NCBI GenBank assembly: GCA_029215795.1
Contig: JARDYH010000003.1
Coordinates: 260,125,562 to 260,189,561 of the forward strand
Length of the DNA stretch: 64,000 bases
Direction of reading: 5' to 3'
Origin: Anniella stebbinsi
Lineage: Eukaryota > Chordata > Lepidosauria > Squamata > Anniellidae
Shown here one piece after another: positions 54,045-64,000 of the stretch (the first letter of the stretch is position 1; every line of letters begins with the position of its first letter). The notes below the pieces were generated by a model, which worked only from the letters and a program-made list of their open reading frames with translations, did no database searches and was not told the origin of the DNA. The position numbers and the translations under genes are program-made.

Positions 54045-54179
54045 TAAGCCTGTGAATAGAATCTGTCTTGATTATTGTTATATAAGCAACTCTTATAATA
54101 TAAGCCAACTGACAAGCAGGGTAAAATACTCTAAATAAATAAATAGTATTAGATTATTATTTTTTTAGCTATTGGATAT

Positions 54180-54300
54180 TTTATTATGTTTTGTTGTAAT
54201 TCTTATGATTTATTGTTCTTGGCCACCTTAGGCACCGAGTGTGAAAAAGCAGAATATTTTTTTATTTTAAATAATAAATAATATAATAAATGCACCTTGA
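54180..54300 (+). mobile_element. Possible LINE 3' tail
   Basis: 'GGCCACCTTAGGCACCGAGT' followed by A/T-rich (AATA)n-like sequence recalls LINE 3' ends. Weak. Confidence 0.35.
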
Positions 54301-55166
54301 AAAAAGAAAAGAAAGAAAGCCAGCGGATTGTCTACCTCACTCCAACAGAAGATTAATAAAGTGCTGTGAAAGAGATTTAAAAACTTCTATTGGCTTTGGA
54401 CACTTTTCAAATTAAAAGTTTAAAAAGACAGTGAAAGGGAAGAGAAGAGAAAATGTATTCCGATCTCTCACTTCTTAAAAAAAACAGTGAAGACATTGAT
54501 TAAGATGAATTAAGGAGTCAAGACAAGGGTTTGCCATTCACTGGTTCCATTTCTTTCTCCCTCCAGAGGAAAAACAGTGAGGAAAAAAATGACAAAACCC
54601 AGTGTAGCAAAAACTTAACAGACTATCCTGACTGCTAAGTAATGAAGTAGAAGGCTGAACCTCCTCACTTGGTTATGTTTTTTTTTTACTTCTGCTTCAT
54701 TAATAGAACGTGCTTTCCAGCTGCTGAACAAGATACAACCCCATCCAACAGGCCTACCGAATGACATGCCTAAGGGGAGGCATTAAGTGCATATTTTATT
54801 TTTGATAGATAATTCAGTGTCTCACTGATCTATTGTTAGATACTGGATTAAACAAAGAATTATCTATGGATCATATAAATCACTGTGTCTATTAGCGTAG
54901 ACAGACCAAGTTGCAGGAGATTTAGGCCAAGCATTTAATTACAGCAGTTGAGGCTCAAAATATTTCTTGTTAATTGATTATTAATATTTAAAATTCAGCT
55001 TGGCAAGATATCCTGACATTGTTAGTGATCTAATAAATTTCATAGCACCATAGCCTTCTTATTAATTCTTCTGCCACAAACCATAAAGGCAAAATATCAA
55101 GCCCATTTTTTAAAATTGGTAAACGAGGGATGTTTGCTTGGCTTCCGAGATGAAAATGTGCAATAC
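54301..55166. other. Unassigned AT-rich sequence
   Basis: A purine-rich patch near 54298-54320 (GAAAAGAAAGAAAG). Otherwise nothing is recognised. Confidence 0.4.
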
Positions 55167-55250
55167 AGGGGTGGCGAGCCAGATCTGGTTGGTTACATCT
55201 CTCAGCATCCTTGACCATTGTATCTGGTGACTGGGACTAATGGAAACTGG
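55167..55250. mobile_element. Diverged fold-back MITE remnant
   Basis: 'GGGGTGGCGAGCCAGATCTG' followed by 'ATCTCTCAGCATCCTTGACC' is a worn relative of the 5355-5453 element. Confidence 0.4.
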
Positions 55251-55253
55251 AGT

Positions 55254-55388
55254 CAGTGGAGGTTGGTGGCTCCATTGTCAGTGGGGCGGTGAACCTATTT
55301 TGGGGGTAGGATTCGGCACCTTGGATAGCTCCTTTAGAGTTCTGACTGGTTATGAGTTCACCAAAATGGTAGCCACCAGTCTCCACTG
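55254..55388. mobile_element. Palindromic MITE, CAGTGGAGGCTGG family, copy 3
   Basis: CAGTGGAGGTTGGTGGCTCC at the left faces 'GTAGCCACCAGTCTCCACTG' at the right. The unit is internally deleted to 135 bases. A further end fragment 'CACCAGACTCCACTGG' lies at about 55400-55415. Confidence 0.8.
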
Positions 55389-55479
55389 TTGAAAGCCACC
55401 CACCAGACTCCACTGGTTGGGGTCCAATAACGTCCAGACGGACGAATGGTCCCTACTCATGGTTTGCAGGTTCTGATAA

Positions 55480-55880
55480 GCAGATAAACATATGATGCTG
55501 CCTTATACTGAGTCAGACCAGTGCTCCAACCAGCGAATCCTATCTACTCTAATTAGCAGCAGCTCTTCATTCAGGGATCTTTCTTTCCAGCATGGCCAAG
55601 AGTTGAGCAGAAATGAAGGGAATCAAACCTGGGGCTTCTTGATAGGGATGTTGGAGAAATCTGCAACAGAATCAAATGGGTTCAGATTTGAACATTTTCG
55701 CAAGTGCAAATTCACGCCAATTTGGAAAATGTGAAAAGTTCCAAGATTCCATCAATGAGCAGACAATGGAACGACAAGCACCTGGCAATCTGTGAAACGC
55801 AGACAGACTGGATTTTGCAAACTCCGTACATCCCTACATTTTGGGGCAAAGCATATGTGGTGCCACTGGACTAGACCCCT
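55480..55880 (-). mobile_element. Ala-tRNA-type SINE split by a MITE
   Basis: The SINE end 'ATGATGCTGCCTTATACTGA' starts near 55490, the body continues to 'GGGAATCAAACCTGGGGC' at about 55635, and the head resumes near 55846 with 'GGCAAAGCATATGTGGTGCC'. Bases 55644-55838 are a separate insertion. Confidence 0.7.
55644..55838. mobile_element. MITE, TAGGGATGT family, in an SINE
   Basis: TAGGGATGTTGG at the left and 'CCGTACATCCCTA' at the right are inverted ends. The interior is built of 'CAAATTCACGCCAATTTGG' and similar words. The 8 bp flanks (CTTCTTGA and CATTTTGG) agree at five positions and may be a decayed hAT-type target duplication. Confidence 0.65.
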
Positions 55881-55987
55881 TCCCCAACAATGGGCAGCGT
55901 TGCCACTTGTGAATGCCACAACAATTCTATCACCTGAGCCATTCATCTCAGTCCACCCGATCAGTATACAGTTGGCTTTTTAGCCTT

Positions 55988-56087
55988 GCTACCTGAGATC
56001 CTTTGAGTGAAAGATGCCAAAGATTGTACCTGGGGCCTTCCGGATAAAAGGAATCTGCTCTGCACAATGAGCTATGGCCTTTCACCT
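55988..56087 (-). mobile_element. Ala-tRNA-type SINE remnant
   Basis: 'TACCTGGGGCCTTCCGGATA' followed by 'TGCTCTGCACAATGAGCTAT' matches the minus-strand SINE head, strongly diverged. Confidence 0.55.
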
Positions 56088-56449
56088 CCAAGGGCTCCAC
56101 AATCCAAGATGTCAGTGTGTGAATGCAGGCCGTGCACCCAGCATGACCTCTTAGAATGACAAAGGGGTGCTAGGCTCTGGGACAGGGGTCTACTCCTTTA
56201 AACCTGTCCACTTTGCAAGGAAGAGGAGGAGTTTGATAGGTGCTTCCGGCTGTCTAGGCATAAACACTTCAGTCCAATCTCAGACCTTGATGGAGAACGT
56301 TGCTCACTAGGAGCTATCCTTGGTGCTGCAACACCTGGCCTGCCTTGTTCCATGGGCTCCTTTTTGGGACTGAAGGATGTTCAGGATCACTACGATCCCC
56401 CCAACATCATCTCACTGCTGATTTCAACTCTCTTCCTGTTCGCACTTGA
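56088..56449. other. Unassigned sequence
   Basis: No gene or repeat recognised. Confidence 0.4.
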
Positions 56450-56760
56450 AATTCTGCTCACTGTGCATGATCGAGAAACTTGGACAAATCAAGCGGCAAC
56501 TGCAGGAGAGTTTTCCACGAACCTCTCCAAATTTGCACAACCCCCGAACTTTGTGCTAGTTTCCTCCATAGACTAAAGTAGGGCTGATTCCATGTACCGG
56601 GGGAATTTGCACAAATCAGGAAATTTGCGCAAACCAAACTGGGAATTAGGAACAAAATGAAACAAGCATGAGCATGAGGCCAATTTGCAAATATTTTCAG
56701 CAGACGCATGCTCACGTTCAGAGCTCCGAACCAGGCATGCTCACATGTTTTGCGAGCAAA
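56450..56760. repeat. TTTGCACAAATC-type repeat
   Basis: 'CCAAATTTGCACAACCCCCG', 'GAATTTGCACAAATCAGG' and 'AATTTGCGCAAACC' recur. The phrase 'TTTCCTCCATAGACTAAAGT' matches 'TTTCTCCATCGACTAAAGC' at 57541, showing that this copy and the next belong to one family. Confidence 0.6.
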
Positions 56761-57271
56761 GCAGAAGCACTCTCATATCCTTATTGGGACAAGAACATGG
56801 CAGGAGCTCTGTTTATAATCTCAAATTAAAGTAGACTCAAATCCAAGTAGTCTGGCTTAACTGCTCTTTGATATGAATCGACACTCCATCTATTCCGCCC
56901 CAATGCTCACAAAAACAATGCCTTTATTTGTTCTTGGCATTTGCGCATGGATACCGTTGTGCAGCCTATTTTACACTGCATATATTTGCTTAATTTTGTG
57001 TCTTTCAGTGCTTCTTGAGGAAAATATACTTCATGCCAAACTGCATGATGAAAGAAACACTGATCTATACTTAATGATAGAAAGATCTATTTCAGTCAAC
57101 GCTATAATATATTTATTCAAAGGGAAACAAAACAAAAGATCCGTCTCGGAGCTGAAAAACAAAACAAAAATGGTTTCACGGTCTAAATTTGTATAGGCAT
57201 GTTTGCTTACATGATCTTGCTGTTCTGTAGCTGTTCTGTTCCCTAAAATAAATGTGCAATATACAATATTT
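56761..57271. other. Unassigned sequence
   Basis: No gene or repeat recognised. Confidence 0.4.
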
Positions 57272-57370
57272 TGGATCTGGCAGTGGGAAACCCAGGTTCA
57301 AAATCCTGCTCGGCCAGAAATGGCCTTGGACTAACCACTGTCTCTGATTGAATGTTATGCTAAAGAATGA
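57272..57370 (+). mobile_element. MIR-like SINE fragment
   Basis: 'AACCCAGGTTCAAAATCCTG' (a B-box) is followed by 'CTCGGCCAGAAATGGCCTTG', as in MIR heads. About 100 bases are left. Confidence 0.55.
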
Positions 57371-57419
57371 GCAACGTTTGAGATTGCTAGGATTCTCCAA
57401 ATGTCATCTAGCTGCTTGT

Positions 57420-57680
57420 CTCACGGCCAATTCCTGTTCGGGATTGGGATCGCTGCTCATTCTGTGCAAATGGGAAAATTGTGGAAATTGAGCAGCGATC
57501 AAATGTAAAATGTGTGCAAATTTCACCAAATTTACGCAACTTTTCTCCATCGACTAAAGCAGAGCTTTCAGTCCACAGGAGAAATTTGTGCACATTTCTT
57601 ATTTGCACAAAAGTGAACTGGAGAAAGTTGAGCAAACTGAATGCAAGCACATGTCTGGGAGTTTGAGAACATTTCCGGCA
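57420..57680. repeat. TTTGCACAAATC-type repeat, second copy
   Basis: Shares with 56450-56760 the 'CCATCGACTAAAGCAGAGCT' phrase and the AATTTGTGCA words, in the same orientation. Confidence 0.6.
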
Positions 57681-58079
57681 ATCATGTGCTCACGGTCGTG
57701 ATCACATTCAGGGCACTGAACAGGATATGCCTGCATGTTTGGCAAGGGAAACCAAAATTCTTATAAATCCCTTACTCCATGCAACTGCCCATCTTTTTCA
57801 CCCCCCTGCCGATTTTGCAGATGTTTAGTAGTAAAGTGGCAGTAAAACATCCACAGTTTCTCTTTAAATCAAGGTGTGCAGGGAGCACACACCCTGTTTG
57901 AAAGCCAAATTGCATTCTGGAAGCTCCAGGGAAGCACAACTTTGCTTCAAACCAAGGCATACACTTCCCAGTGGCTTGTGAATATGGCCAGTGGCTTGTT
58001 ACAGGGGGGATGCAGCTTTTTTGCTACCACAATATATGGGGGGGGAGGAATTAGCCCCTGCACCATTGTATATTGCCTA
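57681..58079. other. Unassigned sequence
   Basis: No gene or repeat recognised. Confidence 0.4.
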
Positions 58080-58400
58080 CCCTGGACTAAACCATGGTTT
58101 AGTGTGACACGCACAAGCCACAGCGAGCCCCGGACTCATGCACTCTTCCATCCCGTCTCCTGCTCTCACATGGCCGGGTGGAGTTCAGAAGTCTTTGCTT
58201 CCACTTTTGTTTTTTATCTACAGTTTGTTGTGTCCACCTGAATGATAAACCATGGTTAAAGGTAGATATGGTTAATTTCAACAAGCCAACTGCAAACCAT
58301 GGATTATGAAACTGGTTTGTTAAACATGTCGCGGTTAGTGTTAATTCTGGGTCTGGATAACATAGCAAACTATAGTTAACTAAAAGCAAAAGCTTTCAAA
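58080..58400. mobile_element. Possible MITE with ACCATGGTTTA arms
   Basis: 'GACTAAACCATGGTTTAGTG' at the left is a short palindrome, and 'AAACCATGGTTAAAGG' and 'TAACTATAGTTTGC'-like phrases lie to the right. The boundaries are unclear. Confidence 0.35.
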
Positions 58401-58931
58401 CTCTTCCTTTGGGAAGGGAGTGAGATGCATGCTTTAGAATGATATGTGAACCCAGACACTGGGACGGATACAGATTTGGTTATACTTAGAGGAGACCTGT
58501 AAAAAACAATAGGATTAAATGGGCACAAATTGAGCATAAGAAAACCAATAAACCTGTCAGTGAATATTTGAACTTCCCTGCACACACCATCAAGAACGTC
58601 AGGGTAGCAGTTCTAAAGAATTTGAAATCAGCGGCTTGCTTGGAAAGTGAGATTGCCGTACAAGATATAATAAAGAAATTTGATCTTGTCAGTCAGGGAC
58701 TCAATAGGGATTCGGGTTGCTGTGCACATTATAAAGAATCTTAAGTGCACCATGTGGTTTGTATCTGTTGCTTTAAGGGAATGGAATGCTTGCCACAGAT
58801 CTACCTGTTTGTTTGTTTTTCAGACTCAAAGCCTCCAGATCCACCACTTTCAACATCTGATGAAGTTTCTTGTAAGCCACAAAAGCTCGTACTAATTTAT
58901 TAAACTATCTGAACAACTAAATCAGTTAGTC
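58401..58931. other. Unassigned sequence
   Basis: No gene or repeat recognised. Confidence 0.4.
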
Positions 58932-58934
58932 TAT

Positions 58935-59128
58935 GAGCCTGATCAGACAACACGCTAAGCCACAGTGGTTAAGCATTTTGAGCTAAACATTATGGCTTAG
59001 CGTGTCATGTGAACCATTCTTAACCATGTTGGCGGCTACATAACTACATTTTAAACACACTCACTAACCATTTGCTGCAAAAGGGTTAGCAGCCTAACCA
59101 TGGCTAAGTGTGTTGTCTGAACAGGCCC
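58935..59128. mobile_element. MITE, GGGCCTGTTCAGAC family, TAT duplication
   Basis: GAGCCTGATCAGACAACACG at the left faces 'TGTGTTGTCTGAACAGGCCC' at the right. A perfect TAT flanks it (58932-58934 and 59129-59131). Its reverse complement is colinear along its length with 4971-5161 (194 and 191 bases), with shared phrases such as 'GGTTAGGCTGCTAACCCTTT'. Confidence 0.9.
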
Positions 59129-59131
59129 TAT

Positions 59132-60229
59132 AATTGTGATGCACTTAACCCTTGAATGGGTCTTATTGTAATCATGATTAAATTAAGTATCATCCTCCCC
59201 GCATGGGGAATGATGAATTCCAGATCCAACCCACCATGTCTTAGCTTGACCTACTTCAAAGGGCTGTTGTGTTGTAAAGGGACAAATCTAAAGTTTCTGG
59301 AAGCAAAGGCAGACAGAAACATAATAAAGATATATTAAATAGGAAATCTGTTCAGAAAATACTGTGCTGCAACTGTATATTTTAACTTTTCCCCAAACTG
59401 TTTTTTTTAAGTTGCATATAATATACCACTCTCAATTCCTTCTTAACTCTCATTAATATCCATCATTCAGTTTATATATTATTCTCTGTGTATCTAAATG
59501 TGCCTCTTTTAAGTCAGGCTTCTTTCAAATTCACTGGGAGATAAAACTGCACAATTTTTGCTTGCACCAAAAACACATCTTTTAAGAATAAACTACCCAC
59601 AGTATGTTTAAATGTCAGCTACTGCAGGAAAACATAGTAACTTATCAAATCTGTCTAAATGCACATTTAGAATCTGTCCCATGGCTTTAATTACAGCTGG
59701 AAGCGGGGGGAACACCTGCATATTCATTTTGTGATGTCTCCACTCACATTTTTTAAAAAAGGAGCATCAATCCATTTCTATATGCCTTTTTGCATATAGT
59801 TTACTAGAGCCACTTTTATTTACATGAGCTAAAAGGGGGCCTTAATGAGAGAATGCTTTCAGGAATGTGTTCTTTTTTCCTTTTCTTTTTTTAAGGCAGG
59901 AAAGCCATACATTTTACAGCAAATTGCTTTGTGATTGGTGAAGACATGAAGGCCAAGCATTAAATGTGAACTCCCATTATCCATTATGAAACCAACTCTC
60001 TTTTCATCACCAACCTTTTGTTCCCGAACTCAAAATCACAAAAAGTTGCTCTATGTATACTCACATCAGTATTCACTTATGATTACAGCTGTAATCTTTT
60101 CAGAGCTTTTTTTTTTTTTTTTTAAACACCTTACATTTTGCTCAGGGTGGGCTCTTTTTTTAAGTAATCAATGGGCTCTGTATTCTGTAACTTTTTTTTT
60201 TAAAAGATGATGATGAAGACGAAGAATAC
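59132..60229. other. Unassigned AT-rich sequence with T-runs
   Basis: Long T-runs lie near 60107-60123 and 60191-60200. No gene is seen. Confidence 0.4.
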
Positions 60230-60640
60230 TGCATTAGTTCCTCCGTTACTTAAAATAAGCCTCTAGGCATCTAAATGTATATTTATGGCTGCTCTCCACT
60301 TGAAGCAGCATATGTACAGACTGGCTCCCAGATTTATCCAGCAATTTCGGGATGATGACCTGCAGAAATCAGGTGGTTTTGGCTATTTTATTAGGTCCCC
60401 CGTTAACCGCTGCCCCTTCAGCAATAAGCAGTGCGCAATAAATTCAAAGCAACACAGTTAAACAACAACGAAATATAAGGATTAAAAATGCATGTATTAT
60501 TAACTCCCTAAGTTATTATGGGGATGTTGTTCATAAATTATTAACCCTCTAATTTAAGCCCTCTCCAGCTGAAATCTGCCAGCAGAGAAATTAGAACACC
60601 AGGCAGACAAATCAAAAGGCGAACAACAAGAAAGAGGACT
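60230..60640. promoter_or_regulatory. Candidate conserved non-coding block
   Basis: Free of the window's repeats, with a cluster of enhancer-like words: 'TTCATAAATTATTAACC', 'GTTAAACAACAACG', 'CATTTATGGCTGC'-type and 'GCAATAAATTC'. Conservation cannot be tested here. Confidence 0.18.
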
Positions 60641-61548
60641 GCAGGGCGTTTGAAGCAAGCTGGACCTGCAAGAAAATGTGGATTACTTCTGTTCAATGTC
60701 CCAGCCAGACACACCTTCTTTCAGGTGACTCCATTCCACTCCATCTCTCCAGCACTCTATTCCCACCCCCCAACAGACCCACACTAAATCCTCTTTAGAT
60801 TCTTGTGGGCAATAGTCCATGGAATTCCCCCTCCCCCAGTGCAAGATATTTGCTGCTTCCGCAAACCCTGCTGTTCTCCCAAGCTCGGTGAGACCTCCCT
60901 CTTGTTTTTCAGTGGTTTCTGTCTGGCTACATAACTCACTGCCTGAGTTCAGTGTTAGGATGCATGATGGTTTGCCAAACTGTTATATCCTGGGGGGATA
61001 CCATTTTATGCACAGAGCCCTTAAACTAAAAAGGCCCTGCTCTGCCATAGACCACTGAGGCAGATGGCTCCCAAAAGCTAGTTCTTGAGGGCTGCCAGCT
61101 TGAAATTCAGCATGGTTTTTCATCATGCACTGGCATCAGTCTAGATCAGCTTCAGGTGCCCAACTTGAAAGGTAACTTCTTAAGATTTGCAGTGGTGTGC
61201 CAAAAACGGGTATGTGCTGAGTAGAGGTTAGCATGGATGTGACTGGAGGTTAGCATGAGGTGGCTTCAGGTATCACAGAGAAGAAAATAGGGGAAGGAAG
61301 CATCCCCTTTTCATATGTGCGGTGCAGCTCCCTGGCGGTGATGTAGCTGAGTTCTACCCACATCTGCAGCACCTGAATCTAAAGGTAGAGAAGATGCCCA
61401 TGTTCCTGCATGGTAGGTTATATCAGGAGTGCAAAAAGTGGAAGGACAAGTCACTCATGCTTCCCCTCTCATCCTGAACACAAGCTAGCAAGTCCTTTGC
61501 TTACTCTCTCACAATCCACTCAGCTTCAAATGAACGCATTGGATCGGT
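60641..61548. other. Unassigned sequence
   Basis: No gene or repeat recognised. Confidence 0.4.
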
Positions 61549-61686
61549 ATGACCTTCCCCAATGTGGTGCCCTCTTGATCTTTGGAAGTACAACTTCCAT
61601 CATCACCAGATGGGATATATATGGGCTGGGCATGATGGGAGCTGTAGCCCAAAACATCTGATGGGTGCCAGTTTGGGGAAGATTGG
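61549..61686. mobile_element. Fold-back MITE, TTCCCCAAC/CTCCAGATG family
   Basis: 'GACCTTCCCCAATGTGGTGC' at the left faces 'TGGGTGCCAGTTTGGGGAAG' at the right; 'ACAACTTCCATCATC' faces 'GATGGGAGCTGTAGCC'. About 138 bases with no coding capacity. Confidence 0.75.
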
Positions 61687-63701
61687 ATTGGTGGAAGAGA
61701 AAGGCAGACGTTTCCTCACTTCACCAATGACGGTAGGTTTGAAATGAGCTTTCAATTAACAGCAGAAGTTTCAGTGCAATGAAACTTCAAATTATGTGCA
61801 GTCTGATAAAGCAGCTTTCTCTGACCGGGGCCCTCCACACAAGTCAGACTACAATTCCCATTCCTGACGGGAAATGAAATCCAAAGCATCTAGATGTTTA
61901 CCAGCAGCTGTCTATTCAGCTTAACTGTGTGGTTGCTGTGCAGTTGCGCTGGGTTGGTTACACGACACAGCTGGCAATTTGTAGCCACTGCAGGGCTTTT
62001 CCCCGAAACTCCGCATTTTAAAAGTCAGGGGCTTACCCCAACTTTTCCCTCTGAAGAGAGGTCACCATGGTACTTCTGCCATGTGGCCTTGCTTCAGCAT
62101 TGAGCTGGGGGTGTTCTGAGGCAGATGGCGACTGCTGATGGGTCAACAGAAGCCAGGAAAAGGACAGGGGGCGGGCCCGATAAGCTGAACGTCCACCAGA
62201 AAGCCTGTGTTCCCTCTTGGCATGGGGATTTCCTGCCCCCACCACCCAGCAGCAATTTAGCTGTGAAGCAGCACCATGAAGAGACCCCCAAAGTTGGGCA
62301 CGGATAAGGTAAAATACAAACATTTTTTGTAACATCTGTATGTCAACTCGGAATAATCCTTACTCATCAGAGGTGATGGGTATTTGCAAGACCGCCAATT
62401 CATTTTATTTACTTATTTTTAAAAAAATCCCCTTAACCCTGACAGTTCAAGGTTTGAAATACCAACTCAAGCAAATGAAACTAACAGTGTACAGTACCCG
62501 CTGGCATTCTGTAGCCAGACAAGAAAGCCTGACTGTCCTCGTCAAATACACTCAGACTTTGGCAGCTCTGCAGGGGAAAAAGAGCATTTGCCAGCGCTGA
62601 AGGAGTTAAGGGCAACATTTCTCTACTTGCCCATTATTGTGCAGAACTGGTACTCAGGTGGTCAAGAGACCATAATAGACTGACCACAGAGATCACAACG
62701 AAACATATTGAGATAAATCAGTGTCCAGGTTACACGGGGCACATGTTACTCTAGGCATATGAGTCATTTCTCTGTTTCCAAAGACAAAGGTCGTGTCTAT
62801 TCAATCCAGTTCCCAAACCAGAGAACTGCTAACCTCTTTCTGGAGCCCTGTAGTTGATTGCACATCATTAACACGGAATCATCATGTGTCTTGAGCAGAT
62901 AGATGGAAGAAGAAACCGTCAGCTATGTCACACTGTGGGTCTTATTGTCACAACACAAAGAGCTCCCAGCATCCTGCAACCATTTTATGGATATAGAATG
63001 TTTTCTGTTCAAGCAAGTCGTTCACATGCAAATAAACATTGAGGATCATTACTCATACCAATCTAGCTCCCTTATACAACTCGGAGGCTGCTGTCAATGG
63101 ACTGCCAATCCTGAAAGGTCAACATCACGCTGAAATAAACTGTCATTAACTGAAAGGTATAAAAGAGAAACAGTCTCTGGTTTTTAGGACGTGGGTGATG
63201 GATGGTGATAAAGCAAGTGGAGGAGAGTCTAAAACAGTTTCGGTTTTCAGAAGGATCGTCTGTTCCAAATTCTGTCACCTTGTCTCCCTTTCAAAGGAAC
63301 GTAAAACACAAACCAACCTGCGCTCAACTTTATGACGAATCTCATGCTATCGATCAGTGTTTTTCTATCTGTGTTTTAGGACACTCTGGGATTCCTTGCA
63401 AGTTGTCAAGGATTCTTTCATAAAAACTAAAAATAAAACAAATAAAACAATGTAAAACAGCGGTGGTGGAAAACGTTTCTCAGCACAACAGTGTGTCTAT
63501 TGTTACAAGTCTGCCTCTTCCAATGTGCAGCCACAGGAGAATGCTGGACCGGTTCCAGGGGTGGGGCTAAGGGAAACCAAAGCGGGGAGGCCAGGGGAAA
63601 GGGACACAGTCTTGTGAACTCTGGAGTCCTGGATTGGGACCCCAGTGAGGGTGGGTTTGGCACCCATGTTTTAAAGAATTAGAAAATCCCCCCAAAACTA
63701 A
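61687..63701. other. Unassigned sequence
   Basis: The phrase 'GGGCCCTCCACACAAGTCAG' with 'ACTACAATTCCCATTCCTG' near 61830-61868 may be a worn half of the TTCCCCAAC fold-back family. Otherwise nothing is recognised. Confidence 0.4.
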
Positions 63702-64000
63702 GACCATACGAAGAGCCAAGCTGGATCAAAGCAAGGGTCCATCTAGTCCAGCACCCTGTTAACACAACGGTCAACCAACTGTTGACCAGCTACCTAAAAG
63801 AGGGCACAGGTACAACAGTACCCTCCCACCTATGTTCCCCAGTAACTGGTGTATATAGGCTTATTGCCTCTGTTACCAGACATAGCACATAGCCATCAGG
63901 ACTAGTAGCTATTGATAGCCTTTTCCTCCAGGAACTTATCCAACCCCCTTCTAAAGTCACCCAAATTGGTGCCCATCACTACTTCCTGTGGCAATGGATT
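63702..64000 (-). mobile_element. CR1-type LINE 3' end (type A), runs off the window
   Basis: From 'CCATACGAAGAGCCAAGCTG' the copy passes 'CCCACCTATGTTCCCCAGTA' and 'AAATTGGTGCCCATCACTAC' and continues past the right edge, so more of the LINE probably lies outside. Confidence 0.88.

Overview
The window is vertebrate genomic DNA, most probably from a non-mammalian amniote and best matching a squamate reptile (lizard-like). The evidence is the repeat content: many 5'-truncated CR1-type LINE ends, L2/CR1-superfamily LINEs with endonuclease and reverse transcriptase remnants, an Ala-tRNA-headed SINE, MIR-like CORE-SINEs, and a dense population of short palindromic DNA transposons (MITEs). Open frames are short and randomly placed, and I found no convincing exon of a cellular gene. 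The window reads as an intergenic or intronic desert filled by mobile elements. There are no bacterial operons, CRISPR arrays, rRNA genes or functional tRNA genes, and I saw no LTR retrovirus.

Layout. 1-9 kb: mostly unique sequence with SINE, MIR and CR1 ends, a MITE at 2906-3124, and an SINE split by a MITE at 4947-5265. 9-14 kb: two 'GGTGACCATATGAAAAGGAG' MITEs with clear target duplications, a CR1 copy retaining reverse transcriptase remnants (11085-12045), and a GC-rich fold-back (12890-13225). 14-21.3 kb: LINE-rich, with a short plus-strand LINE end, a 1.5 kb minus-strand LINE (14824-16350) and a 2.75 kb plus-strand LINE (18555-21301), the longest element here. 21.7-33.5 kb: a GTAAGT-rich repeat block, a nested MITE complex (24868-25428), large palindromic MITEs (25888-26397, 26594-27044) and a three-unit MITE cluster (30928-31448). 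33-44 kb: CR1, MIR and MITE insertions, several nested with exact restoration of the target. 44-64 kb: more unique DNA, a perfectly regular 9 x 78 bp minisatellite (49859-50585), and scattered SINE, CR1 and MITE copies. A CR1 copy runs off the right edge.

How the parts relate. LINEs supply (or once supplied) the machinery that copies themselves and SINEs; all copies here are truncated or frameshifted. The MITEs carry no transposase and must have been moved by enzymes encoded elsewhere. Two mechanistic groups are visible: families with 7-8 bp target duplications (hAT-like) and families whose ends begin GGC/GGGCC with 3 bp target duplications (PIF/Harbinger-like by duplication length only). The most unusual observation is a 320 bp inverted-dimer MITE present twice with the same asymmetric internal junction and identical length, implying that the dimer itself transposed as a unit.
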